From JABJGO01 sp963921245 (GTDB lineage: Bacteria > Pseudomonadota > Alphaproteobacteria > Rhodospirillales > Casp-alpha2), in assembly GCA_963921245.4 (NCBI GenBank), contig CAWUEY030000001.1, forward strand, positions 2,356,001-2,420,000: a stretch of DNA of 64,000 nt, written 5' to 3'. Below, piece by piece: positions 38,696 through 46,631 of this stretch. Made by a program: the position numbers and the translations under genes. Below the pieces are notes generated by a model. The model was not told the DNA's origin. It worked only from the letters and a program-made list of their open reading frames with translations, and did not search any database. Every line of letters begins with the position of its first letter. Positions within the stretch are counted from its first letter, which is position 1.

Positions 38696-38704
38696 GGGCG
38701 GCCC

Positions 38705-39424
38705 GTGCATCTGCTATTGACCCGCCCCGCACAGGACAGCGCCCGACTGGCGGAGACGCTACACGCGCACGGTATCAAAACCACCATCGAGCCTGTGATG
38801 GATATCCTATGCCTGCCGGATGTTGCGGTCGATCTTGATGGTGTCCAGGGCCTGCTGGTCACCAGCGCCAACGGCATACGCGCTTTCGCGGCCCGGTGTG
38901 AACGGCGTGATATCGCGGTCTGGACTGTGGGGCGCGGCTCGGCCGAGGTGACCCGACAACGGGGGTTTTCATCCGTAAAGAGTGCCGATGGCGATGTATC
39001 GTCGCTGGCCAGTCGGATAAGAAACGATGTTGATCCGGCGGCGGGTGCGTTGTTGCACATCGCGGGAACCCACCTGGCGGGTGATCTCGGTACTACCCTC
39101 GCGGATATGGGATACGATTATCGACGTGTGGTTCTCTATGAAGCCCGCGCCCGGGAAACCATGACAGCAGATGCCCGTGAAAAGCTGGGGAACGGTGACG
39201 TAACGGGCGTTGCCCTCTATTCACCGCGAGCCGCGCGCCTGTTTTGTGACGCCCTGCACCGGGAAGGGTTGGCGTGGCGCGCCGGGACGTTACAGGTTTT
39301 TTGCCTCAGTACCGCGGTTGCCGAGGCCGTTTCTTCCCTCAATTGGGCTGAAACTCTCGTCGCCATGGAACCAAGCGAAGATTCCCTGTTGTCGAGGGTT
39401 TTGCAGGCCGCAACGACTCGCTAG
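38705..39424 (+). CDS. hemD: Uroporphyrinogen-III synthase
   Basis: A 239-residue HemD: LLLTRPAQDSARLAETL at the start, LLVTSANGIRAFA, HIAGTHLAGDLGTTL and VALYSPRAARLFCDAL, the usual weakly conserved landmarks. It closes hydroxymethylbilane with ring-D inversion. The start is GTG at 38705, directly after hemC. Downstream genes for a mitofilin-like protein and HemY complete the typical alphaproteobacterial cluster. Confidence 0.92.
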   Translation: MHLLLTRPAQDSARLAETLHAHGIKTTIEPVMDILCLPDVAVDLDGVQGLLVTSANGIRAFAARCERRDIAVWTVGRGSAEVTRQRGFSSVKSADGDVSSLASRIRNDVDPAAGALLHIAGTHLAGDLGTTLADMGYDYRRVVLYEARARETMTADAREKLGNGDVTGVALYSPRAARLFCDALHREGLAWRAGTLQVFCLSTAVAEAVSSLNWAETLVAMEPSEDSLLSRVLQAATTR

Positions 39425-39475
39425 GATAGGTTTTCCTGTGCCTGGGGGTGCGAAGAAACCGGAAAGATACCTGAT

Positions 39476-40738
39476 ATGAGCAAAAAGCCCGCTTCGTCAC
39501 CGCTGAAAAACAAGCCAGCAAAGACTGCGTCGAGACAAGGACAGGCCGGGTCGAGACAAGGTAAGCCAGGCGGAACCGCGACCTCATCCGTGCCGCCGTC
39601 AGGCCAACCCGGCCCGCTCAAAAAGAACCGGCGAGGGGGGCGCTGGCTGTTTCTGATTGTTGTGCTCGCGATCCTGGGCGGCGGCGCGTGGACGCTGGAA
39701 CGTATCTATGGCTGGCCGCATCTGTGGTGGACCTATATTGATCCCCACCTGCCCAAGCCTGAAAATCCGGCGCAAAATGCCCTGATCAGCCGACTGGAAG
39801 CCGTGGAAAAACAGATTTCATCGTCATCCGAGACCCTGGCGGCAAAGGCTACAGGTGAGGAACTGGCGGCGTTGCGCTCGGCGCATGATGACCTGAAGGA
39901 TGACCTGGACCAGGTTGTTACCCGGTTGGCGGCGGCGGAATCCGCGGTGATGGATGTGCGTCGTCGTGCCAGTGCCGGGACCGCCGATGACGGCAGTGGT
40001 CTGTCCGCGGAAACCCTAAGGGAAATCACGGATCGTCTGGCGGTGCTGGAAGCCGGGGATGCCGCGACGGCGAACCTGAGCGGGCTGGTTTCCCGTCTGG
40101 ATGATCTGGAAATGACAAGCCAGCGCGATCGACAGGCCCTCGAAGCTGTTCGTTCACGGATTAGCACCATGCGAGGAGCCGTCGATGGCACGGCAATCAG
40201 CGGCGTGGCAATTTTGCTGAGTGTTGACGACTTGAAAAACGCCATTGGCCGGGGCGACAGTTACGCAACGACACTGGAAACGGTGGCGCGGTTGCTGGAC
40301 GGCCAGCCCCGGGCGGCGGCCCCCCTGTCGGTGCTGCGTCGCCATGCGCAAGACGGTGTAGCGACCCTGTCCGCGCTGCAAACGGCATTCTCCGCCGCGG
40401 CGGCACACACCTTGACCGTCACTGCCGACGAGGCGTCCGTGGATCAGGAAAGCTGGCTGGGACAGACCCTTAAGCAGATTAAGAGGGTGGTCCGTATCAG
40501 CAAAACCCGAAGCAGTGCCGCGCCCGGCTCATCCGAAGCCGCGGTCTTTGAGGCCGAAGCCCGTTTGCGGGCCAATGACCTGGCCGGTGCCGTTAGCGCG
40601 CTTGCCGCACTTGAGGGCGCCGCCGCCACGGCCATGGCTGACTGGCGCACTATGGCAGGCGGGCGTCTCGAGGTTGACGAGGCTGTCGCGGTGCTCCGTT
40701 CCGTTGCTGTTAGCGACCTGATCGCAAGCGGGGAGTAG
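39476..40738 (+). CDS. Mitofilin/Mic60-like inner-membrane protein
   Basis: A 420-residue protein. A basic, Lys/Gln/Pro-rich cytoplasmic N-terminus (1-55) is followed by one membrane segment (WLFLIVVLAILGGGAWTLE), then a long Ala/Glu/Asp-rich coiled-coil region (about 100-230) and a helical C-terminal domain. This layout and the position between hemD and hemY match COG4223, the alphaproteobacterial Mic60 homologue that shapes intracytoplasmic membranes. It lies 5 bases before hemY. Confidence 0.82.
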   Translation: MSKKPASSPLKNKPAKTASRQGQAGSRQGKPGGTATSSVPPSGQPGPLKKNRRGGRWLFLIVVLAILGGGAWTLERIYGWPHLWWTYIDPHLPKPENPAQNALISRLEAVEKQISSSSETLAAKATGEELAALRSAHDDLKDDLDQVVTRLAAAESAVMDVRRRASAGTADDGSGLSAETLREITDRLAVLEAGDAATANLSGLVSRLDDLEMTSQRDRQALEAVRSRISTMRGAVDGTAISGVAILLSVDDLKNAIGRGDSYATTLETVARLLDGQPRAAAPLSVLRRHAQDGVATLSALQTAFSAAAAHTLTVTADEASVDQESWLGQTLKQIKRVVRISKTRSSAAPGSSEAAVFEAEARLRANDLAGAVSALAALEGAAATAMADWRTMAGGRLEVDEAVAVLRSVAVSDLIASGE

Positions 40739-40743
40739 CACCT

Positions 40744-42240
40744 ATGTGGAAGGCTCTTCGCTATTTCGGGGTGATAGCTGTTCTGGCGGGCGGCGCGGCC
40801 TGGCTTGCCGATCAACCGGGTGTCGTTCAGATGCAATGGGGCGACTATCAGATTGAAACCGGTTTTGGCATCATGGCGCTCGCCGTGGGATCGCTGTCGG
40901 TGCTTACAGCCCTGCTCTACCGCGCCTGGCTGTTCCTGCGCCGCGCCCCGCGCACCATCACGGGGGCCTGGCGCGGGCGGCGGCAGGAAAAGGGGTATCG
41001 CGCGCTGACTCAAGGCATGGTCGCCGTCGCCGCCGGTGATGGGGTTGAAGCCCGTCGTCAGGCGCGGCGGGCCGAGGACCTGTTGAAGGAACCGCCGCTA
41101 ACCATGCTGTTATCGGCTCAGGCGGCACAACTTAATGGTGACGAGCGGGCCGCTGAGCGGTTCTTTCGCGCCATGACGGAAAACAGTGAAACCGAGTTTC
41201 TCGGACTGCGCGGCCTGCTGAATCAGGCACAAAAGCGGGGGGACACCGACGAGGCCCTGGCGCTCACACGACGGGCCTATCGGCTGCATCCCGAAAGCGA
41301 CTGGGTGTCCGATAACCTTTTTGAATTGCAAACCCGCGCCGGACTGTGGCTGGATGCCCACGTCACGACAAAGGAAGCCGTGCGCAACAAACATCTGGGC
41401 GCGGCAGCGGGAAAGCGGCGACAGGCGGTGCTGACCTTGCAGATGAGCCTAGAAGCCGCCGAGGCAGGTGACAAGGATCGGGCCATGGAATATGCCCGCG
41501 ACGCCTTGAGCGCCGCGCCAGGTTTCGTGCCGGCGGGGGCGGCGGTTGCCGCGGCCTGGCTCGAACAGGGTAAACCGCGAAGGGCCATCACCATCATTGA
41601 ACGGCTCTGGGCGCGGGCTACTCATCCCGATTTGGTGCCGTTGTATCTGGAGGCCCGTGGCGCCGTGGAGGCACTTGACCGGGTGAAATGGGTTGAGAAA
41701 CTGCACGCCGCCAATCCAACCGATCGGGAGAGCAACATCGCCGTTGCCACCGAGGCGCTCGCCGCCAATCTGTGGGGCAAGGCCCGCGATCATCTGGCAA
41801 AAGTGGGTACTGACGGGCGGTCGAGCGTCGTTTCGCCGTCCGCGCGCGCGTGTCGCATGATGGCCGAACTTGAGGAAGCGGAAAACGGCGATCAGGCCAG
41901 TGCCCGGCAGTGGCTTGTCCGGGCGTCCATGGCGGACCCCGATCCGGCCTGGGTTTGCGCAAGCTGTGGTCATAGCGTGACCAACTGGACGGCAACCTGC
42001 GGCAACTGTGATGCCTTTGACTCCGCGGTCTGGCAGACACCGCCCCATGTGTTGCGTTTATCCACCAGCGAGGCAGGCGCAACCGCCTCATCCGCCTCCA
42101 CGGACGTGGCGCTCGTTGACAGCAAATCCTCAACCTCGCCGGTGCCGCCCATGGGCCTGAACACCGGTAAATCCACGCCTTCGAGCGGAAAAGACAAATC
42201 CGAAACCGAAGTTCGTCCACCGGCCCCGGCGGAAGGCTGA
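40744..42240 (+). CDS. hemY: HemY-like membrane protein with C-terminal zinc-ribbon motif
   Basis: A 498-residue protein with two N-terminal membrane segments (about 5-22 and 40-60), then TPR-like helical repeats. Near residue 403 it has CASCGHSVTNWTATCGNC, a C-x2-C...C-x2-C knuckle, followed by a disordered Ser/Thr/Pro/Lys tail. The HemY N-domain plus this ribbon is the usual alphaproteobacterial form. The role in haem synthesis is inferred from location and family; the catalytic function is not established. It is not the Gram-positive protoporphyrinogen oxidase of the same name. Confidence 0.85.
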   Translation: MWKALRYFGVIAVLAGGAAWLADQPGVVQMQWGDYQIETGFGIMALAVGSLSVLTALLYRAWLFLRRAPRTITGAWRGRRQEKGYRALTQGMVAVAAGDGVEARRQARRAEDLLKEPPLTMLLSAQAAQLNGDERAAERFFRAMTENSETEFLGLRGLLNQAQKRGDTDEALALTRRAYRLHPESDWVSDNLFELQTRAGLWLDAHVTTKEAVRNKHLGAAAGKRRQAVLTLQMSLEAAEAGDKDRAMEYARDALSAAPGFVPAGAAVAAAWLEQGKPRRAITIIERLWARATHPDLVPLYLEARGAVEALDRVKWVEKLHAANPTDRESNIAVATEALAANLWGKARDHLAKVGTDGRSSVVSPSARACRMMAELEEAENGDQASARQWLVRASMADPDPAWVCASCGHSVTNWTATCGNCDAFDSAVWQTPPHVLRLSTSEAGATASSASTDVALVDSKSSTSPVPPMGLNTGKSTPSSGKDKSETEVRPPAPAEG

Positions 42241-42348
42241 TATTCCCTGTATTTGGGACTGGAAATTTCCTGTCACGAGGTATATAGGATGCGCCAGCAC
42301 GGCTTGTGCTGTCGATTGCTACTCTACAGGAACATGCTCGGTGCCCGT

Positions 42349-42424
42349 GCCGCCTTAGCTCAGTTGGTAGAGCGGCGCATTCGTAATGCGTAGGTCAGGT
42401 GTTCAAATCACCTAGGCGGCACCA
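42349..42424 (+). tRNA. tRNA-Thr (anticodon CGT)
   Basis: A complete cloverleaf: acceptor arm GCCGCCT pairing with AGGCGGC, D-arm GCTC..GAGC, anticodon stem GCGCA/TGCGT with loop TTCGTAA (anticodon CGT), T-arm GGTGTTCAAATCACC, and an encoded CCA end. It reads ACG codons. A T-rich run follows. Confidence 0.97.
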
Positions 42425-42463
42425 TTTTTCTTCAAGCATCGCTGGCTGTTTTTGATTGCCGGG

Positions 42464-42625
42464 TCAGGAAAGAAAACCTTCGTCGCCTCTGTCTTCATCT
42501 GCGAAGTAGCCGTTACCGCGAATGATCTCCGCCGCCCCAATCGGCGGATCGCTGTTATCCTTCGATACCAGATGGTTGGTAATCTGATAGACCTGTGCCG
42601 GTTTCAATTGTCCCGCGTCGTTCAT
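42464..42625 (-). CDS. Small hypothetical protein (53 residues)
   Basis: A short minus-strand gene starting MNDAGQLKPAQVYQI and ending acidic. ATG 42625 is preceded by a strong site (GAGAAGAGGGAA), which is why I choose it over a longer frame. No motif recognised. It lies downstream of the 227-residue hypothetical gene on the same strand, with about 165 bases between. Confidence 0.45.
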   Translation of the reverse strand: MNDAGQLKPAQVYQITNHLVSKDNSDPPIGAAEIIRGNGYFADEDRGDEGFLS

Positions 42626-42792
42626 GGCGCGCTTCCCTCTTCTCCGGGTTTTCGTCAATGACAGAATCATGGAGATTGCATCGGCATCAGCAACAACAGC
42701 AAATGTCGTCATAGAGAAGAGCAATAGAGCGGGTAATGGTTGCGCCCAGACCTACCGCACCTCTTCCCACACATCATCCATCGCGCCCTTTG

Positions 42793-43476
42793 TCATGCCG
42801 TCTCGGCCTTCCGGTCGATCAGGCTTTGCAGGTAGTCAGCTTTGGCTTGAAGGTAGCGGGTTGTATGACCTTCCGGCGCTCCGCCCCCACTGTCTTGAAT
42901 AGCGTTGAGTTCCGAATTGTCTGCGTAAAACTTTAAAATATCGGCATAGATCTGCGCTGGTGGAACGTTGTCTGCCACGCGTCTCTCATAGAAAAGCTGT
43001 TTTCGATCAATCTCTTGTTGCTGAATCCTGTTCATACGCAAAAGGAGTGCCTGAAATTTCCGCTGGGCTTCTGGATTATGGTTGAGATCATCTAAGGAAT
43101 TAATGCCAATCTCTGAGAATGGAATAAATATAGCACGAGGCGCCGTTCCGAAGAATTCCGCCCGTTCGGCCGCAGCTTTCGGATCGTTTGCGATCCTCTC
43201 GAGATAGCGGCGGTCGATATCATCCAGAATGCCCTCGTATTTATCGGTTTCGGGCGCGACCGTCTCCTGCGTACGGATGGCCTGATCCAGTATTTCCTTC
43301 GACAGGGTGCTGCGGGAAACACCGGTGACGGGCGGGGCTTTCGCCGTCTCGGCGGGGTCGGTTTTCGGGGTGCCAGTGTCTGGCGTTGTGACCTGCTCGG
43401 CGGGTGCCCGCGCCGCCGTTCGTACTGCGAGGGTATGGGCAAGAGCGGCGTGGGCCGGACTGTTTTCCACACGCAT
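42793..43476 (-). CDS. Hypothetical protein (227 residues), Ala/Pro-rich N-terminus
   Basis: An N-terminal low-complexity Ala/Thr/Pro region (about 1-55) is followed by a helical, charged domain: ILDDIDRRYLERIANDPKAA, IFIPFSEIGINSLDDLN and RRVADNVPPAQIYADILKFY. There is no signal peptide or membrane segment. ATG 43476 has AGGAGGAAAT just upstream. I do not recognise the family. Codon use looks like that of neighbouring genes, so it is probably a real native gene. Confidence 0.7.
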   Translation of the reverse strand: MRVENSPAHAALAHTLAVRTAARAPAEQVTTPDTGTPKTDPAETAKAPPVTGVSRSTLSKEILDQAIRTQETVAPETDKYEGILDDIDRRYLERIANDPKAAAERAEFFGTAPRAIFIPFSEIGINSLDDLNHNPEAQRKFQALLLRMNRIQQQEIDRKQLFYERRVADNVPPAQIYADILKFYADNSELNAIQDSGGGAPEGHTTRYLQAKADYLQSLIDRKAETA

Positions 43477-43573
43477 GATATTTCCTCCTCAAATCATGAT
43501 CAGGACCTCTTCCCCTCATCTTGAGCTAATTAAGCAAATATCATACCAATACTGACGGTAAGGCATGAGCCAT

Positions 43574-43604
43574 AAAAAAACGGGCGGAAGCAACGCACCC
43601 GCCC
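43574..43604 (-). terminator. Rho-independent terminator on the minus strand without an obvious gene
   Basis: The minus strand reads a 6-bp GC stem (GGGCGG...CCGCCC, loop of 11) followed by G and seven T. It is a textbook terminator, but no coding gene on the minus strand ends just before it. Confidence 0.75.
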
Positions 43605-43743
43605 ATCCAATCACTCGGCCCCGGCTTCAATATTTATAATTCACGTTGAGTTGATGCCCTCATAAATATAACGAAAAAGACAAAAAACACACGATCTTGA
43701 GAGTGAGTTTCTTTGATATACACATTTTGGAAGTAAAATTTTT

Positions 43744-43785
43744 CGGGTCGCTCCGGCATTTTTTGCCGGGTAAAAACGAAACCCG
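43744..43785. other. Nested hairpin in a 450-base gap
   Basis: A perfect CCGGCA-TTTTT-TGCCGG stem (43753-43769) sits inside an outer CGGGT/ACCCG pair. With the minus-strand terminator about 140 bases away it could be part of a small RNA. The rest of 43477-43927 is AT-rich and shows no gene. Confidence 0.35.
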
Positions 43786-43927
43786 TTCAGGCGAATGACG
43801 AAGCGCAGATTCACAGAAACATCTTTGATCCGGTGTGTTTTTTCGCATATGTGCCAGTAGGATGCGGTCTGCGACCCGTGGCGCATGAAAAAACCGTGCG
43901 GGCAAGCCACACCCTGCTTTTGCCATT

Positions 43928-44239
43928 TTGGACGCTGCGGGAACGGGCGGCGGTTTTATCGTCTGCTATCCTATTGGGAACCATGTCCATATCGAGAATG
44001 TTGCTGTTCGTCCTGAGTTTCAGGGAAAATGGTGGGGCCGGCATCTGATTGCCCACGCTGAACAACGTGCCGCCGGGCAAGGGTTTGACGTTGTTGAGCT
44101 CTATACAAACGTCGCCATGACCAAAAATTTGGCCTTCTATCCCCGTCTCGGATATGAAAACATCGGCGAGCGTATGAAAGACGGGGTTCACCGGGTCTAT
44201 TTTCGTAAACACCTGACAGGAGAAAGTGTGACATGTTAG
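43928..44239 (+). pseudogene. GNAT acetyltransferase, N-terminally truncated remnant
   Basis: About 100 residues carrying the core of a GNAT enzyme: GFIVCYPIGNHVHIENVAV, then PEFQGKWWGRHLIAHAEQRA (a modified Q/R-x-x-G-x-G/A pyrophosphate loop) and VELYTNVAMTKNLAFYPRLGY. Homologues have about 50 more residues at the start. Here the upstream DNA is broken, and the only start is a TTG inside the domain. An A run at about 43889-43894 may be one of the break points. The end overlaps the next gene by 7 bases. Confidence 0.6.
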
Positions 44240-44697
44240 AGGGTTTCAAGCACCTCCGGTACCTGGCGGTCGTGGCTGGCATGATGCTTGGCGGCACACT
44301 TTCCCAAGCCGATAGCCCGGACATCAACGTGGGTTACTTCAATAAACTAGCCATGAACGGTTACGACGTGATGACCTATTGGCGCGGCGGTATGCCGAAG
44401 GAAGGAAATCCCGAAATTTCTTTTGACTACAACGGGGCGACCTGGGTTTTTATCTCCAGGCAAAACCGGGCGGCTTTCATGGAAAGCCCGGCAACCTATG
44501 CCCCTAGGTACGGCGGCTATTGTGCGTATGCGGCGTCGAGAGGTTATGTGTCGGATGTAGATCCGTTTGCCTGGCAGATTTACAAAGATCATCTGTACCT
44601 GAACTATAGTCCCCGGGTACAGCGAAGCTGGGCCAGTGCCATCGACGAAAACATCGAAAAGGCAGACGCCATCTGGCCGGGACCGCTGTCGAACTAG
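44233..44697 (+). CDS. Secreted YHS-domain protein
   Basis: A 154-residue protein. Residues 1-26 are a signal peptide (hydrophobic YLAVVAGMMLGGTLSQA). The rest is a YHS-type domain: KLAMNGYDVMTYW, FDYNGATWVFISRQNRAAFMESPATYAPRYGGYCAYA. The family is linked to metal or haem handling and often sits near oxidoreductases, but function here is unknown. The start overlaps the GNAT remnant. Confidence 0.85.
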   Translation: MLEGFKHLRYLAVVAGMMLGGTLSQADSPDINVGYFNKLAMNGYDVMTYWRGGMPKEGNPEISFDYNGATWVFISRQNRAAFMESPATYAPRYGGYCAYAASRGYVSDVDPFAWQIYKDHLYLNYSPRVQRSWASAIDENIEKADAIWPGPLSN

Positions 44698-44731
44698 AAA
44701 TCTCAGCGCACCATATGGAGGATGCTACCGG

Positions 44732-45730
44732 ATGATTGAAGATCTGACGCCCGACGACCGGATAATGATGGAATCGCTTTACTGGTGGGGTATTCCGACC
44801 TTATTTCGCTGCCCGGCGATCGCGGACCCCGGGGCGTGCGATATCGCTCTAGTTGGCGTGCCGCACAGTACAGGGAACGGCACAACAGAACGCGATCAGC
44901 ATTTGGGCCCTCGTGCGGTGCGCGATGTCTCGGCCCTGGCGCGGCGGTGTCATGGGCCTTTCAATCTTGATCCCTGGAAGACGTGCCGTATCGCCGATAT
45001 GGGGGACGTGCCGTTCCCGGAGGCCAATGACAATGAAAAGTGCATTGAACGGATCACCCGGTTCTACAAGAAGATAGATGCAGCCGGTGCCCGTCCTGTT
45101 TCCATTGGCGGCGATCATTCCATTACGGGCGGAATCTTGCAGGCTTTGGGCGGTGAAGGCTCCAGTCTCACGCAGGGCGGCAAGGTTGCCATCCTGCATT
45201 TTGATGCGCATACGGATGCCTTTGAGCAAATCCCCCACTTTCTGGGGGCCTACAAGTCAGCAGCGCACTGGGCGGCTTATCTGGTAAGGGATTGTCACGT
45301 AGAGGCAACTCGCTCTGTCCAGCTCGGCATTCGAGGCTATCCGCGAACTTTGGATTGGACCAAGACAAGCACGGACCTCGGCTACGAGATGATCGATATC
45401 GACCGCTATCACGCGCTGGGACCGGCGGCGACGGTCGAGATCATCCGCCAGCGGGTTGGTGATATGCCGCTCTATATCACCCTGGATCTGGATTGCTTCG
45501 ATGCCATTGTCGCGCCCGGCGTCGCCAACCTAGAGGTCAGTGTCGAAGGTCTCTGGCAGCGTGATGTGATGCATGTCCTGCGCGGCATGCGCGGTATGGA
45601 TATCATCGGTGGTGATGTGGTCTGTTTGATGCCGACCAAGGATTCACCCAACAAGATGACGTCCCATCTGGCCGCGGCCATAATGATGGAGATGGTCAGT
45701 TTGATCGCCGACAATATGCGGGACGATTAG
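44732..45730 (+). CDS. Agmatinase/arginase-family ureohydrolase
   Basis: A 332-residue binuclear-manganese hydrolase: GGDHS (127-131), HFDAHTD (157-163, ligands D158/H160/D162) and LDLDCFD (251-257, ligands D252/D254). The loop after the last motif reads APGVANLEVS, where agmatinases usually have APGTGTPE-like text, and the region after HTDAF lacks the usual HGT. The substrate may therefore be another guanidino compound. ATG 44732 is chosen because GGAGGATG precedes it by about 9 bases. It lies 34 bases after the YHS gene. Confidence 0.88.
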   Translation: MIEDLTPDDRIMMESLYWWGIPTLFRCPAIADPGACDIALVGVPHSTGNGTTERDQHLGPRAVRDVSALARRCHGPFNLDPWKTCRIADMGDVPFPEANDNEKCIERITRFYKKIDAAGARPVSIGGDHSITGGILQALGGEGSSLTQGGKVAILHFDAHTDAFEQIPHFLGAYKSAAHWAAYLVRDCHVEATRSVQLGIRGYPRTLDWTKTSTDLGYEMIDIDRYHALGPAATVEIIRQRVGDMPLYITLDLDCFDAIVAPGVANLEVSVEGLWQRDVMHVLRGMRGMDIIGGDVVCLMPTKDSPNKMTSHLAAAIMMEMVSLIADNMRDD

Positions 45731-46201
45731 GGCGGATTTTACACGTCCGCCCGTCCCTTCGATAACCGGATACGGTTGAGGACCTGGCAACGCCCGTTGT
45801 TTCTGCGACACTGCCGTGAAGACAAAAGGTTTCCCCCGCTGGCTATGATCGCAAATCACGGTCCGGGCTGTCGCGCTGGTGCGCGGACGTTGGCGGACGG
45901 GCTCCTTCTTGCAATGTGTAGGCGGAACCCTGCTTTGCCTCCCCTGGCATTTGTTTCAGCGGCGGCAACGACAGACATTGCCCTGTTGGACCATGACCGC
46001 CGGACCATGATTTTCGGGCAACAGTTGGACAACGCCTGTCGGGCTCGGTATTGCTGCGCAATACCTGTTATTCACAATGTAAAATAGCGATGACCATAAT
46101 ATAGGTATTATTTCCTTAATGTCAACCCCCGTGATAAATTTTATTTCGTTGATTTCTATGGGGCTGTAAAACAGCATTACTTGGGTTATATTTGTTCCGG
46201 G
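45731..46201 (+). other. Intergenic region before tRNA-Gln
   Basis: 470 bases with no supported gene. A 103-residue plus-strand frame (45776-46087) and minus-strand frames have no start site or motif I trust. The last 130 bases are AT-rich, as expected for the tRNA promoter region. Confidence 0.5.
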
Positions 46202-46275
46202 TGGGGAATCGTCTAATGGTAGGACAGCGGTCTCTGACACCGTCAGTCGTGGTTCGAATCCACGTTCCCCAGCCA
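46202..46275 (+). tRNA. tRNA-Gln (anticodon CTG)
   Basis: Acceptor arm TGGGGAA/TTCCCCA, D-arm with TGGTAGGACA, anticodon loop CTCTGAC (anticodon CTG), T-arm CGTGGTTCGAATCCACG, G discriminator and encoded CCA. It reads CAG codons. Confidence 0.96.
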
Positions 46276-46307
46276 ACTTCTTCAAAGTAATAAATCTGAA
46301 TGTTTAT

Positions 46308-46631
46308 GTGGTGTTGCCGCGCTGTGCGGTTTTGCCACCGCCAGATCGCACCATTGTCGCCACCGACATTACGCACCCCAGCACGATCTATCGCTGGATG
46401 CGGGTTGCGGAAATAACAGGGGCAGAACTTGTCTGGGTCCGCGCCGATGATATTGATCGCAGATTGGCGGCTATCAGAGCAGCGTTGCAAGAAATGGGCG
46501 TTCCTCTCGTGTTTTGTGACCCGATGTCAACGAATGCCACACCTTTTGATGCCTTTTGGGACTTGCCGCACCGCGGCAATAGGGCCATCCTGCGAACAGC
46601 TCACTCAGACTTAAGAGGCGTTTGGGCATGA
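46308..46631 (+). CDS. Short protein upstream of hydantoinase, possibly a truncated gene
   Basis: A 107-residue frame from GTG 46308 to a TGA that overlaps the hydantoinase ATG (ATGA). It reads like a real protein: IVATDITHPSTIYRWMRVAEITGAELVWVRADD, then VPLVFCDPMSTNATPFDAFWDLP. The first segment resembles a piece of a PLP-dependent (aminotransferase class V-like) fold, so it may be the remnant of a larger gene cut at the tRNA side. I do not recognise it firmly. Coupling with the next gene suggests a shared pathway. Confidence 0.45.
   Translation: MVLPRCAVLPPPDRTIVATDITHPSTIYRWMRVAEITGAELVWVRADDIDRRLAAIRAALQEMGVPLVFCDPMSTNATPFDAFWDLPHRGNRAILRTAHSDLRGVWA

Noticed and set aside
46622..46627. 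TTG start two codons before the hydantoinase ATG
   Set aside because: ATG 46628 overlaps the upstream stop and gives the normal family N-terminus.
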